NCBI GenBank assembly: GCA_033064195.1
Contig: JARBJD010000370.1
Location: forward strand, 1-64,000
Reading direction: 5' to 3'
DNA length: 64,000 bases
Origin: Blattamonas nauphoetae
Lineage: Eukaryota > Preaxostyla > Oxymonadida
A model generated the notes under the pieces. It saw nothing but the letters and a program-made list of their open reading frames with translations, had not been told where the DNA came from and did not search any database. Position 1 is the first letter of the stretch. Each line of letters opens with the position of its first letter. Below, piece after piece: positions 1 through 9,655 of the stretch. The position numbers were made by a program, and so were the translations under genes.

Positions 1-859
1 TGAGGACCCGAACTTGGGTGCGCGTTTTGAACTGGGGAGATGAAGCCCATTCTTTCTTCAAACACTAAATGAATGGGTTTGATCCGAGACTCATAAATTG
101 GCGAATTGGGTGAAGAGACACATAATCCAGCTTTGAAATCGAAATGAGCACTCATTCACCATCGAATCACCTCTGTATTGAAGCTGAGGTGAGACAGATA
201 TGAAAAAAGGGTTCGATCCTGACCTTCCCTTTACCTTTGATGATAAACCAAAGCGAATTGTACGGTTTTACTCAACGTCTCGAATATACCCGCATGTCCC
301 CATCCTCCCTCTGGATCTACGAACACGCCTACAATGTCGATCACTTTTCAATCTCAACCCAGTGTCGACGTCTCGAATCCACCATTCTAGGAAGTGTGTT
401 AAATGAAGTCTGAAGTGTCTTCCTGAACAGTCACCATCATTTCATCAACTTTCTTCCACCCTTAACCCAACCAACGAAGTGAGGTCACAGTCAATCCTCG
501 CATTCCCAAAGACAGACTTAAAATGTGACGAAACAGTAACAATGGAGTGACAGACATTCACATTTGCATCGGAAACGGATTGCAACAACAGATTGATGCG
601 ATTCTTACACATTCTCTGGAGCCGTGATGTTCACATCCTTTCTGATTTGACATCCCTTTATTCACTTTTCTTCCTGTTGAGAATCTGGACATCCTTCCAG
701 TCGCAATGTTTGTGATGTCTGATCTGAAGGACGATGAACATTCACAGAATTGAACAGTGCTTGTGTGTACTGATCATTCTCGGAAGCATCACGACTTCTT
801 TTCATCACAACTGACGAGTATAGAGGTCATATGATCTTAAAAGTGCCTCTCGTCTCATA
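1..859. other. no gene recognised
   Basis: I see no convincing coding sequence here. The only open frame (about 68 codons near 200) has no recognisable composition or motif. The stretch precedes the first recognisable beta-helix module of the decayed receptor gene and may be decayed sequence of the same gene. Confidence 0.4.
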
Positions 860-1159
860 CTCATCTCCTCCCCACAGGAACTGACGTGGCTTTCGCATTC
901 ACTCTCAACAAACATCGACGTTGCTGGACAAGTCAATTTAACATCTCTCGAAATGACCACCACAGCGACATTTTCATCGACCTCCGGAAAACAGACAGTT
1001 GCTCAATCTTCGGAAGGAACAGGGATGATGAACAAGATCACACAGCCCCCTTCGTCTCGTTGATGTTCTCGCCTCGATTATTCCAGGCTCATTTCGAGTC
1101 TTTTCCGCATCTCCGCAGGAACTTTCTCGCTGACCGCATGCGACACCGGGACGCCAACC

Positions 1160-4100
1160 ATGACCAGTCTCAGCGAGACATGCCTCTCGCTGGCTGATAT
1201 CGCGGATGGTGCCTCACTCAGTCTGACAGGATCGGTCTTCCAGAACGTGAAGCTCGCTCATCCTTCACTCGGCACAGCCATCGTTCTCAGGCTCGGCTCG
1301 TCCTTTTCATCCGACACTACCTCGCTCTTCTCGTCTGTCTCTTCAAACGCGATTGGTTCACTTACCTTCGTCGAATCAGCCGACATCTTGTCGACAGCCC
1401 AGTTGCCATCCTTCGTCCTCCTCAAAACAACAATGGAGCCTCTTCACAGAAGAAGAAGAATAATAGAAACGGTTTGTCGGCGAAGGTAACAGAAAGGACG
1501 CAGAGAGTCTTCGCTTCTTCTGGTTCCGCCATCAGCGAAAGAGGCGATGCTTGATGTCGATGCGAATGGAGAAGACCCTCCGAATAGTGGACTCCACAGC
1601 TTCCTTTGTCGGACACTGGAAATCGACTTTGCCTCGCTCAAAGCGACGAACTTCTCCGTTTGCTTCTGTGTCAGCCGACTCACTCCAACCCATATCTTGC
1701 TCATTCGGCACCAACTCTCCTCTTCACTTGGCTCGTCCGTCACAACAACAATCACGTGCTGCATATCGTCCTCCGCTCCTCTCATCTCGCTGACCCTTTC
1801 AAGTTCCCCGAACCATCGTCCAACGATGCACCAACTGGGACATCATCATTCAGGCCCTCCTTCGCCACACAGATTGTTTAGTCTCACTTTCCGCAGATCA
1901 ACTCCGGGCAGACGAGACCAATTTGAGGGGATTCGATTCATCGACTTCAGTTGGTCTGTTGCTTGTTGATTTGGTCGTGGTTGGGCCGTGCAGTTGATAA
2001 AGATTTGTCCGGTCATTTTGGAATTGCTTGTGAGATGATTGGAAAGGGAATTTGAAGAGGAACAAGTGAAGATGCACACTGATCAACCAAGAAGAGACAA
2101 GATGTCCGGTCATTTTGGAGAGATAGAGCAAAGATGCTTCGGAATCCCAAATGGAATACTCGTCATCTCATCGCTCTCCTTCGAAGCCACCGTCGCCTCT
2201 TTCGCTCGCTCGCTGATCACTCGCCACACAGCCGGAATTCCTGCTCCTTCATCATGTCTGCCACCATCCAACCCCCAGTTAGTCACTCTCTCAAACACAT
2301 CCTTCGTCTCCGGCAACTCCACAGCTTCCACGCGCTCTGGTGTTCTTGATGTGACTCTCTCGGAAGGAAGCACGTTCACACTCACCCACTCATCCAAACC
2401 GTTCCCTTCCTGCTCGTCTCCAAAAGCAACAACCAATCTGATCTTCATCTCACACCCATCTCTGTCAGAATCAGTTCTCTCATCGTCTCTAGACTTTGAC
2501 TGGACAACGGGTTCAGACTCGTTGGCAGACTTTGCTGTGAAAGAAGGAGATCATCCTGTTTCTGTCACACTCTTCCTCTATTTCTCGTCGCTCGGGGACG
2601 AAATGATCATCTCGAACGATTCGTGTGATGTGTCGGTTTGTGGCTTCTCGGAGTATCCATGTGCTTCACTCACTGCTTTTCACTCGAGAATCGGAGACAC
2701 ACCAGACAAAACAGTGACATTCAGAACATCCATCGACCATTCAGCCGAACTGACATTAACCGAAGGCACGACACTCGCTGGAAATGAGCAACATCTTGTC
2801 ATCAAAGAAACATCGACATCTGAAACACCCAACAGCCTCTTCACGATCAGAGCGAACATGTCAATTGAGCAGCTGTTCGTCGAAATCCCTTCCACTTTCC
2901 AGCATTCATCTCTTCTGAAATACCAATCAGGCTCACTTGAAATGTCGAATTGTTCACTCACACAACAAGACTCCACACATCCCATCCACTCTGATCCAGA
3001 TTCTCTCGGGTTCAAGTCTCAACGTGAACCAGACATTCTTCACATGTGTTGCATCGTTGAACGAGAAGGCAAGTGTGATTTCTGCGATCATTACAGAATC
3101 CACATCCTTCCTTCTCCACAACAACACTTTCACGATCTGCACGTGTTCAGGCCAAACGAACGCGATCTTCCTCGAATTTGTGAACACAACCGTACTTCAG
3201 GCCAACAGCTTCAATTATCTGATGACAGACCTCGTCTTTGACTCTCCTTCCTCCAACACCGACACAGAAATCGAGATCGACGTGTATGTTGTTGGAAAGA
3301 ATCTGGATAAGACCATGACATCAACGAAATGGGAGAACAGCTTCTCTCGTGAGAAGGGATCATCGATTTGGGGAGAGGACACAGCAACCGGCCCCAACAT
3401 CTCTCTGCTTCCCTATCTGGTGGCTCTGGAAGGACCAGTTGAGATCGACGACGATAGAAAGGGATTTGAGAAGTGTGGGCACTTCTTCATGTCCTGCAAC
3501 TCGCTCGAACTGGGACTGCGCCGAATGAAGGAAGCATCGGTTGACGCGATGAAAGTGATGGAGAGGATCACTGCAACGACTCAACTCGAGCCGCAGCGTG
3601 ATCTGTGCATTGAAGGGAACGATGAATCGTCAACACTGTCCTTCTCGTTGGATGGCTGCTTCGTCAATTCTCCGAAAGATGCCACAACGTCCAGTCTGTC
3701 GTTCTCGTCTCTCGCCATCATCGTCCCTTCCAAATCGACTCACCAGTCTCTGTTCTCGTCCCTCTCTGGCACACTCTCGTTCACTTCTTGCACCATCACG
3801 ATGACCAACAGCAACTTCACATCGATCGATTCTCGTTCAGCACTGCCTCTTCGTTTCGTGCATGTCGAACAGAACAACCATTTAGATCCGTCTTCTCGGA
3901 ACTGATACTCACACACTGAACAAAGAGAACTGGGAAAGAACATTGAATACACCCTCTCTCCGTTCGAGTGTCATCCTCTCCTCATCGACGCAGGCACCTT
4001 CATCAATCTACGATGTCGACCTTCACTCTCTCCTGCACGAGTTCAATCCTCGCACTACTCCACACTGTGGAAGTCTTCGGTTGGAGAGACAACAGTTCGG

Positions 4101-4480
4101 ATAGTGGAGATCAACGGAGAAGGAGAAGGGATGGGAAGGGACAGATGGTGAACAACGTATTCGACGATCTAGACACTCCTTCTCTCGTTCGTCAGTCTTA
4201 ATCTGTCGCAATCGACACTGGAAGAAGGATTGATTGTTGTGAACGAGAATGGAGAAGTGAAACTGGACTCAAACACTGTCTCCTCCTCTCCACCGTCCAA
4301 TCATCACTCATCCAGCTGACAGGCGACCAAGCTGTTGGGATCAACCTGACTCTGACTGATCAGAATGGAGAAAACCATCAAAACCGTGGAATCATTCAAC
4401 TTCCTTGTCAGCACCCTTTCTCACCAAAGCCATGCACTCATGAAATGGACGAGCATCGTGAAGACTGTCTCAATTAAGGG
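1160..4480 (+). pseudogene. beta-helix receptor family member A, decayed
   Basis: This is a broken relative of the long receptor genes further right. The stretch at 1160-1480 matches a beta-helix strand module of member D: LTGSVFQNVKLAHPSLGTA lines up with an equivalent LTDTLIQ...HATLGSA segment near 40.56 kb. The longest open parts are 2039-3241 and 2937-3905, in different frames. They carry the family's repeated cysteine module (a CG or VCG, about five residues, then PC or SC followed by SL), seen near 2640 as CGFSEYPCASL and near 3470 as CGHFFMSCNSL. Serine- and threonine-rich strand repeats follow. Several frame changes and stops interrupt it, and I find neither the membrane span nor the pseudokinase tail, so it is truncated as well as broken. 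The limits are approximate. A functional intron-bearing gene is possible but I see no convincing splice sites. Confidence 0.65.
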
Positions 4481-5159
4481 AAACAGGCAGTTGAGCAATA
4501 TTTGATTTGATCAAACATGAATAAAATCACGCAACTCGAATGTTACTGCCTTCCCTAACCTGTGTGTGTCTGTCCTTCTTCGTTTATTTATTTGTTCTTC
4601 CATCTCTATTTTAGCATCATCTCTCGACGAAACTGAACTCAGTGATTCGAAATGCCGACGATTCTGATGACAATAAGGTCTGAATGATAGTTTTTCACGT
4701 GTATCTTTTTCGTAGAATTATTCGAGAATGGATCAAGTCGTGAATCATCTTCTTCTTGAATCGCCCAGATCCTGATTGAGTCAAGAAGATGTCTCGATCA
4801 AGCTCAAAGATGGTGTGTATTGTCGTTTTTCATTCATCTCTTTTCTCAGACACTTTTCCCAAAACTGTGGTGAAGAATGATCCGAACAGGTTCCCTGGAC
4901 GAATAAGACACTGAATGGTTCACACTGCTCGTGTGCTCCAGTCTTCATTGCTGTTCAAAGAAGGATCAACAACACTCGACTGGGACAGTGGTAGTTAATC
5001 TTCATGCTCTTTATCTGATCTTGGATGAGAGACAGTCAACATATTTGAGTGATGAGGACGGTTCGGTAATATTGCATCAGTTCTTCAGATTTTTTCGTAT
5101 CCTTTGATGTTTTCTCAATAATTTCGTGATAATTGATGAAGAATTTTATCACTAAAAGA
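4481..5159. other. intergenic, no gene recognised
   Basis: AT-rich sequence between the decayed receptor gene and the Polinton integrase. I see no coding frame, no terminal inverted repeat that pairs with the right end near 14.8 kb, and no clear target-site duplication. The left border of the Polinton therefore cannot be fixed. Confidence 0.35.
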
Positions 5160-5237
5160 TGTGTCTAAAAAGTTGCCCATTAAACGGTTTTACCAGTTGA
5201 TCAACTCATAAAGATTCACCTACATCTCCTCCCACAG

Positions 5238-5903
5238 GTGTTTGCGCAAGCTATCACTGCAAGGCTGAATGTCTCTTCCATTGTTCTTCCCATTTATCCT
5301 GGACGTTTGACTTTTGTGGATTTGATGGGTTTTGTGGCATACCCTAAGAAGCAGAAAGTCAGTACTTATTTCACGAGTTCACCATTCACAAATCATAATC
5401 GAATTGTCGATCGAGTGATCAGAACAATCAGAGATGGATTCCAAGACAATGCGACACAGATGGCCAATCATTCATTGATGAATCAGATGGTTGAATACTA
5501 CAACATGACTCCGCATCGAGCTTACTGGAACAAGTTCACTCCACAGCAAGCACAAAACAATCGTGAAATCGAAGCACTGTATATCTCCAGTTGTGAAGAA
5601 CAATTGAAGAACATTCAACGACATCAAACAACACAGATGCTTTGGCGATACAAACCAGGAAATATACTATTGATCCACCTTGATCTGAACAAAACTGTTG
5701 CCAAGTTTCAGAAGAAGCGAAGACAGTTTCAGTTTGTTGGACAATTCATTGAATACAAACACGGAAATGTCGTAGCTACTCTACTGAATGGACTCACCAG
5801 TTTGTCGAATGTGGTGTACGTTCCTATTCAACACACGAGATATCACGCAGACTCAATTGACAATTTTACTCCTGAGTTCATATGTGAATTCAATTTAGTT
5901 TAA
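5238..5903 (+). CDS. Polinton integrase (retrovirus-type, C-terminal portion)
   Basis: The 221-residue frame carries the second half of an rve-type integrase: a beta strand and loop (FVDLMGF), then HNRIVDRVIRTIRDGF on the last catalytic helix, then a helix with MVEYYNMTPHRAY, a pattern typical of Polinton and Ginger integrases. The C-terminal third (YKPGNILLIHLDLNK through QFVGQFIEYKHGNVV) looks like the small beta-barrel or chromo-like tail found after the catalytic core. In Polintons this enzyme joins the element ends to host DNA. It is the leftmost recognisable gene of the element and is read in the same direction as the capsid genes. The visible part is shorter than a typical full integrase. 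Confidence 0.8.
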   Translation: MFAQAITARLNVSSIVLPIYPGRLTFVDLMGFVAYPKKQKVSTYFTSSPFTNHNRIVDRVIRTIRDGFQDNATQMANHSLMNQMVEYYNMTPHRAYWNKFTPQQAQNNREIEALYISSCEEQLKNIQRHQTTQMLWRYKPGNILLIHLDLNKTVAKFQKKRRQFQFVGQFIEYKHGNVVATLLNGLTSLSNVVYVPIQHTRYHADSIDNFTPEFICEFNLV

Positions 5904-6019
5904 ATCAAAACTGTTTCGAATATTTTTATTCCGTCGATGATTTGTCACCAGAGTTCATTAATGAATTTAATTTGGTGTAGTTTCGAAATTGTTTCGGAAG
6001 TTTTATTTCAGTGAAATGA
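5863..6019 (+). repeat. tandem duplication at the integrase 3' end
   Basis: Two adjacent copies of about 77 bp: the end of the integrase gene with its stop and downstream sequence, then a diverged second copy (CCTGAGTTCA near 5871, CCAGAGTTCA near 5948). Both end in ATGA. The second copy lies between the integrase and the next small gene and probably supplies its leader. Confidence 0.7.
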
Positions 6020-6113
6020 CATCATTGAAAATATTAGAACCTTTTGATCCTGAACAGAAAGAGTTCACAAACATTCACGACTTTCAGAGATATTTGGAAA
6101 GAACAGAAAGGAA

Positions 6114-6365
6114 TTGAATGAATTGACGACTCAAAAACTAAATCGGATGATTCAAATTGATGGATACAGAATAACAAAAATAAGAGGTGAGATAGCACTT
6201 AGGAAATCAAGTAATGAAAGCATAGGTGAATCCTCGATTGATCAGAGATTATCAGACATTGAAGAATCAATACGAACGTTGACAGATACTCTCAGCATGA
6301 GGCTTCGAAGTCTTGACGAGATGATTGGTAATCTCATCCAAGACTTATCCGACCCTTCTGATTAG
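6114..6365 (+). CDS. small coiled-coil protein of Polinton 1
   Basis: An 83-residue frame with heptad-like spacing of Leu and Ile (IDQRLSDIEESIRTLTDTL, then RLRSLDEMIGNLIQDL), predicting a two-part coiled coil in its second half. It lies just after the integrase, and its 3' end overlaps the 3' end of the convergent ATPase gene by about 20 bp. I do not recognise a family. A scaffold or oligomerisation role would be guesswork. The start is uncertain because there is no AT-rich box in front of it. Confidence 0.45.
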   Translation: MNELTTQKLNRMIQIDGYRITKIRGEIALRKSSNESIGESSIDQRLSDIEESIRTLTDTLSMRLRSLDEMIGNLIQDLSDPSD

Positions 6366-7265
6366 ACCATCTTTGTTGATCTCATTCAGTGCTACTCCAT
6401 CAGTATTGTATCGAAGAATGATTGCTTCACATTTTTGTTTTCGTTGGTAGACATTCCAGAATTGTCGAATGTCAATTGGTGAGTTCAACTGAGGATAGAC
6501 TCTGCTGATTCGTTCTTTATTGAACCCTCCAAAGATCCACATTGAATCGATGTTTGACTTCATGTCTGCTGACAAACTGAAGAGCTCATGCATCGTCAGA
6601 AAGAAAGTGAATTTCGGTTGTCGATTTTCCAGTAACAAGTCCATCATTGTCATTCTATTTTTGGATGTCCTTCGTTCACCTAGGATTCTACGACAGTCAT
6701 CGAGGAGGATAATTGTTTGGAGATTCTTAACTGAGAAGTCATCAATGTACAGAGCATCGAACAGTTCATCTCTGCATTCATCAGTAATTCTGTCTTGCCA
6801 TTGATTGTCAATTATTTCTTCATAAGCAGCTTTCGATTGAGACAGTTCCAAGAGAAATGGTAGTGCTTCATCATATTTCACTTTCACGTATGGAACGTTC
6901 AGTATTGGTTTGAATTTATCGAAGGTTGGATCAATGTTCTTATCAGTGACGAAGACGAACAAATGGAATAGTTCATTCCGAACTTGAACATTCTCGACCC
7001 TAGTCGGGTTCGACACCTTGCCAAGGCAAGACTGGAGCTTGGCAACCTCTCGAAGAGCATTAAAGGTTTTTCCACTTCCTCTGTTTCCAACGAGGACATT
7101 CACACTTTTGCGATTGAAATTCAAGTCTGGATGTATTTGTGATTGGACTTCATGAGAAACATTTCTGTTTGATGCTTCACTTAATTTAGCATTCACATAT
7201 GCTGTCAATGAAAAGGGTTCCACCCTCCGCGAAACCAAAGGTTTTGCCGATGTTGATCTTTTCAT
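6345..7265 (-). CDS. A32/FtsK-HerA-like genome packaging ATPase
   Basis: A 306-residue P-loop ATPase. The Walker A motif is VLVGNRGSGKTFNAL near residues 58-72, and the Walker B strand is TIILLDDCRRILG around residue 185-198, followed by a glutamine/asparagine sensor region (LLENRQPKFTFFLTMHEL) typical of the FtsK/HerA/A32 group. In Polintons and related viruses this enzyme pumps the DNA into the capsid. It is the only one of the first nine genes on the minus strand, and it is divergent from the 320-residue gene that starts at 7325, with a shared AT-rich spacer of about 60 bp. The length matches Polinton ATPases. Confidence is high for the family. Confidence 0.88.
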   Translation of the reverse strand: MKRSTSAKPLVSRRVEPFSLTAYVNAKLSEASNRNVSHEVQSQIHPDLNFNRKSVNVLVGNRGSGKTFNALREVAKLQSCLGKVSNPTRVENVQVRNELFHLFVFVTDKNIDPTFDKFKPILNVPYVKVKYDEALPFLLELSQSKAAYEEIIDNQWQDRITDECRDELFDALYIDDFSVKNLQTIILLDDCRRILGERRTSKNRMTMMDLLLENRQPKFTFFLTMHELFSLSADMKSNIDSMWIFGGFNKERISRVYPQLNSPIDIRQFWNVYQRKQKCEAIILRYNTDGVALNEINKDGLIRRVG

Positions 7266-7299
7266 TTGTGATTTATCTGCATTTAAAATGTAGTTTTCA

Positions 7300-7312
7300 T
7301 TTTTTTATTTTG
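7300..7312 (+). promoter_or_regulatory. AT-rich box before the 7325 gene
   Basis: TTTTTTTATTTTG lies about 13 bp before the ATG at 7325. It is one of a set of near-identical boxes in front of the Polinton genes and sits in the divergent spacer shared with the ATPase gene. Confidence 0.6.
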
Positions 7313-7324
7313 TATGAAAACAAC

Positions 7325-8287
7325 ATGACTGAAAAGATAAAGTTTAATCCACCACAAAGAAAAGCACAGGCGAAGAGACCGAAAATGAGATATGAACAGG
7401 CAACCAGAGATGCGATGAAACAAATTTATGCTGATGATGACATTCGCACCAAATTCAATTCTGCACTCAGTAGTGTTCCATCAGCATTGGAATATATTGA
7501 ACGAACTGGACACAATTGGGAAGTGAAAATGGAAAAATACGGTAAAGTTCCTGATGTGATGGTCTACGACAAAGACACAAAAGATCTGATCGCCGCCAAT
7601 GGTTTCATGCTTGCACCATATCACAGTCGACCTGTCATCGAGACTTACTATTCAATGAATCCAACACCAGATTCACGTCGTCAGACATCATATTCACAAT
7701 TTCGTCAAGATAACGGAAGAAAAATCAAAGCTGTCCATCAGAATTTTCTCAAAACTGGTACATATGAAGTACCATCAACATATCACGACATTAGCTACTC
7801 AGAAATGCAAGAACAACGATCAAAACAACCATATGCAATCATGAAGAAAGCTGTTGGTGAATTCATGCATGAGACGTTGAAGGTTTATCGTGCAAGTCGA
7901 GAACAACCTGCAGATGTCAGCAACAATATATTGGACAATATGGTTTTCAATTCCATTCAATCGAAAGTTGCAGCACGGATGTGGGATCAATGGCTTGAAG
8001 ACTACGTTGAAAACTTCATCAGTTCAAATCCAGAACATCAGAGATTAAAGACAAGAAAAGCATTTAAGGAACAGATTCATCCACAGTTTCTAGATATCAT
8101 TGAGAACACAGAATATTTAACTACTTTCCTGGGTCGACATACTACTGCCATCTCAACACTTGTGAATCAACTGACGCGTGAAGCATATCAATCAAGAAAT
8201 GAAGACATCAGTAGATACCAAAATGATTACATGCCTGAATACGCTCAATACGCACATTTAGTCAAGACCATGGGAGGAAGCAGTTAA
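7325..8287 (+). CDS. Polinton virion-type protein, 320 residues, unknown
   Basis: I chose the ATG at 7325 rather than an earlier in-frame one because the AT-rich box lies directly in front of it and because the extra N-terminal stretch would overlap the ATPase gene. The product starts basic and proline-rich (KFNPPQRKAQAKRPK) and is then mostly helical with many charged residues. It ends in a glycine-serine tail (MGGSS). A related but broken copy is on the minus strand at 56959-57342. I do not recognise the family. Its position between the ATPase and the small virion genes suggests a structural or maturation protein, which is inference. I see no clear adenain-type His-Asp-Cys protease pattern. 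Confidence 0.65.
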   Translation: MTEKIKFNPPQRKAQAKRPKMRYEQATRDAMKQIYADDDIRTKFNSALSSVPSALEYIERTGHNWEVKMEKYGKVPDVMVYDKDTKDLIAANGFMLAPYHSRPVIETYYSMNPTPDSRRQTSYSQFRQDNGRKIKAVHQNFLKTGTYEVPSTYHDISYSEMQEQRSKQPYAIMKKAVGEFMHETLKVYRASREQPADVSNNILDNMVFNSIQSKVAARMWDQWLEDYVENFISSNPEHQRLKTRKAFKEQIHPQFLDIIENTEYLTTFLGRHTTAISTLVNQLTREAYQSRNEDISRYQNDYMPEYAQYAHLVKTMGGSS

Positions 8288-8305
8288 TTAAAACATAAAT
8301 AATCA

Positions 8306-8320
8306 TTTTTATTTTTATAG
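8306..8320 (+). promoter_or_regulatory. AT-rich box before the 8327 gene
   Basis: TTTTTATTTTTATAG, ending 6 bp before the ATG at 8327. A GTG lies three bases upstream of that ATG, but spacing from the box and the second element copy favour the ATG. Confidence 0.6.
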
Positions 8321-8326
8321 AAAGTG

Positions 8327-8920
8327 ATGCAACCAATTCTAAGTTGTCAATTTACAAAACACACAAGTTCTTCTTCCGTTCCAACATCAATCACCAACAA
8401 TGTCATCATTGAAGATCGAAGCAAATCTGGAGTAGATCATAGAGGGTCAAAGATGGAGATGGATCATGTTTGCTCTGAACCTACGGACACCAATGAACGA
8501 GATATATATGATCCGCCACCATTGGAGACCTATCCATCAGCACCAATGCAATCCCGCTCAATTCCGCTTCGTGAGTACACATCAAACATTTCAGCATTCA
8601 AAGATCAACTACTGCTTGTCTACAAGAATGCATTTGCTTGTGAAAAGAAACTACTGAATAATCTCATTGAACCTTCGAAGAAACTGATCACAAACCAAAG
8701 TGATTTATGTGCACTGATTGCGACATTAACTGGAATCAACGATGTGGTAATCGAATTGGATGATCTGTCAACAAAATGTTCATGCATTAATTCTCTCCCA
8801 ATATTCAGAACCATTTTCAAGATCCTTGTTGGAGGAAAAGATATGAGAATTGCTTACAACGAAGCATACAACACGATTCTCAACTATGGCATTTCATTGA
8901 CGAAGGCAATCCCCCGTTAG
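8327..8920 (+). CDS. Polinton protein with PSAP motif, 197 residues
   Basis: The first third is polar and probably disordered, and contains a proline-rich patch near residues 60-75 with PPPLETYPSAP. The second part (from about residue 85) is helical and ends in LTKAIPR. The PSAP tetrapeptide with a preceding proline run is kept in the second Polinton copy (YDPPPPEIYPSAP at 56.7 kb, minus strand), although the surrounding disordered sequence differs, which suggests the patch matters. PSAP and PTAP are known docking motifs for ESCRT-I (Tsg101/Vps23 UEV domain) in enveloped virus proteins. Such a use here is inference. I do not recognise a family for the helical part. Confidence 0.65.
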   Translation: MQPILSCQFTKHTSSSSVPTSITNNVIIEDRSKSGVDHRGSKMEMDHVCSEPTDTNERDIYDPPPLETYPSAPMQSRSIPLREYTSNISAFKDQLLLVYKNAFACEKKLLNNLIEPSKKLITNQSDLCALIATLTGINDVVIELDDLSTKCSCINSLPIFRTIFKILVGGKDMRIAYNEAYNTILNYGISLTKAIPR

Positions 8921-8938
8921 ATTAATTAACGAATTAGA

Positions 8939-8951
8939 TTTTTTATTTTTA
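8939..8951 (+). promoter_or_regulatory. AT-rich box before the 8957 gene
   Basis: TTTTTTATTTTTA ends about 5 bp before the ATG at 8957. Confidence 0.6.
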
Positions 8952-8956
8952 CTAAA

Positions 8957-9295
8957 ATGGCACCAGGAAGTTTCAACAAACTCAAAAATATTGGCAAACA
9001 ATTCTTTCAATTCATCAAACCATTAGCACCCTCATTACTTCAAGTCGGAGGTGGATTACTGTCACAAACCAACAGTAAATTCGGACAAACAGCAGGAGGA
9101 ATTCTTCAAGGATTAGGAGGAATGATGGACTCCTATCAGCAAAGTAAAGCAATGAATCAGTCACAAAAGCCACAAAGACAGGACATCTCAGATCAAAGAC
9201 AAATGATCGAGTATGAACCGCTACGAAATGGACGATACTCCAATGATGACATTCCTCAGTCGTCAAATTCCAAAATTCAATTCAAAGGTTTGTAA
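8957..9295 (+). CDS. small MAPG protein 1 of Polinton 1
   Basis: A 112-residue protein beginning MAPGSFNKLKNIGKQFF. The first 35 residues form a likely amphipathic or hydrophobic helix, and the middle is glycine-rich (VGGGLLSQ, AGGILQGLGGMM). The rest is glutamine- and serine-rich and polar. The first four residues, MAPG, are shared with the next gene, which suggests an old duplication or a common targeting or processing signal. A near-intact copy is at 55974-56288 on the minus strand. Small membrane-active minor capsid proteins such as adenovirus pVI have this general look, but I cannot claim homology. Confidence 0.65.
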   Translation: MAPGSFNKLKNIGKQFFQFIKPLAPSLLQVGGGLLSQTNSKFGQTAGGILQGLGGMMDSYQQSKAMNQSQKPQRQDISDQRQMIEYEPLRNGRYSNDDIPQSSNSKIQFKGL

Positions 9296-9308
9296 ATCCA
9301 ATATTGAT

Positions 9309-9321
9309 ATTTTTATTTTTA
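9309..9321 (+). promoter_or_regulatory. AT-rich box before the 9327 gene
   Basis: ATTTTTATTTTTA ends about 6 bp before the ATG at 9327, within a 31-bp intergenic gap. Confidence 0.6.
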
Positions 9322-9326
9322 CATAA

Positions 9327-9626
9327 ATGGCACCAGGTTGGTTATCAAAATTTGCAGGAGTCGGCAAAACCATTCTCAGAATTGGAGCACCATTTTTGAA
9401 TCTCATTCCCTTCGTTGGACCAGTGATTTCCAAGATTGCACAGACAGGTGTGGAAATGATACCAGATGTGAAATCTGATCAACAAATCCATGCAGAAAAG
9501 ATGGCACAATACGAGCAAGCAATCAATGAAGGAAACAATTCACTAGCGAATCAGCTCAGAGGAGAAATACTGAAGCTGGAAGAAAAGCTGAAACCAAAGG
9601 CAAAGAAAAAGTTGAAAAGGAAATAA
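9327..9626 (+). CDS. small MAPG protein 2 of Polinton 1
   Basis: A 99-residue protein starting MAPGWLSKFAGVGKTIL. A hydrophobic segment (FLNLIPFVGPVISKIAQTG) occupies about residues 23-45. It is followed by a charged helix and a strongly basic C-terminal tail (KPKAKKKLKRK), which could contact DNA. Hydrophobic head plus basic tail would suit a minor virion protein linking capsid and genome, but this is inference. A close copy lies at 55624-55938 on the minus strand and keeps the lysine-rich tail. Confidence 0.65.
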   Translation: MAPGWLSKFAGVGKTILRIGAPFLNLIPFVGPVISKIAQTGVEMIPDVKSDQQIHAEKMAQYEQAINEGNNSLANQLRGEILKLEEKLKPKAKKKLKRK

Positions 9627-9637
9627 GCAAAAAGGAC

Positions 9638-9650
9638 TTTTTTATTTTTG
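9638..9650 (+). promoter_or_regulatory. AT-rich box before the first capsid-like gene
   Basis: TTTTTTATTTTTG lies 5 bp before the ATG at 9656 and begins directly after the stop region of the preceding gene. Confidence 0.6.
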
Positions 9651-9655
9651 TTAAA

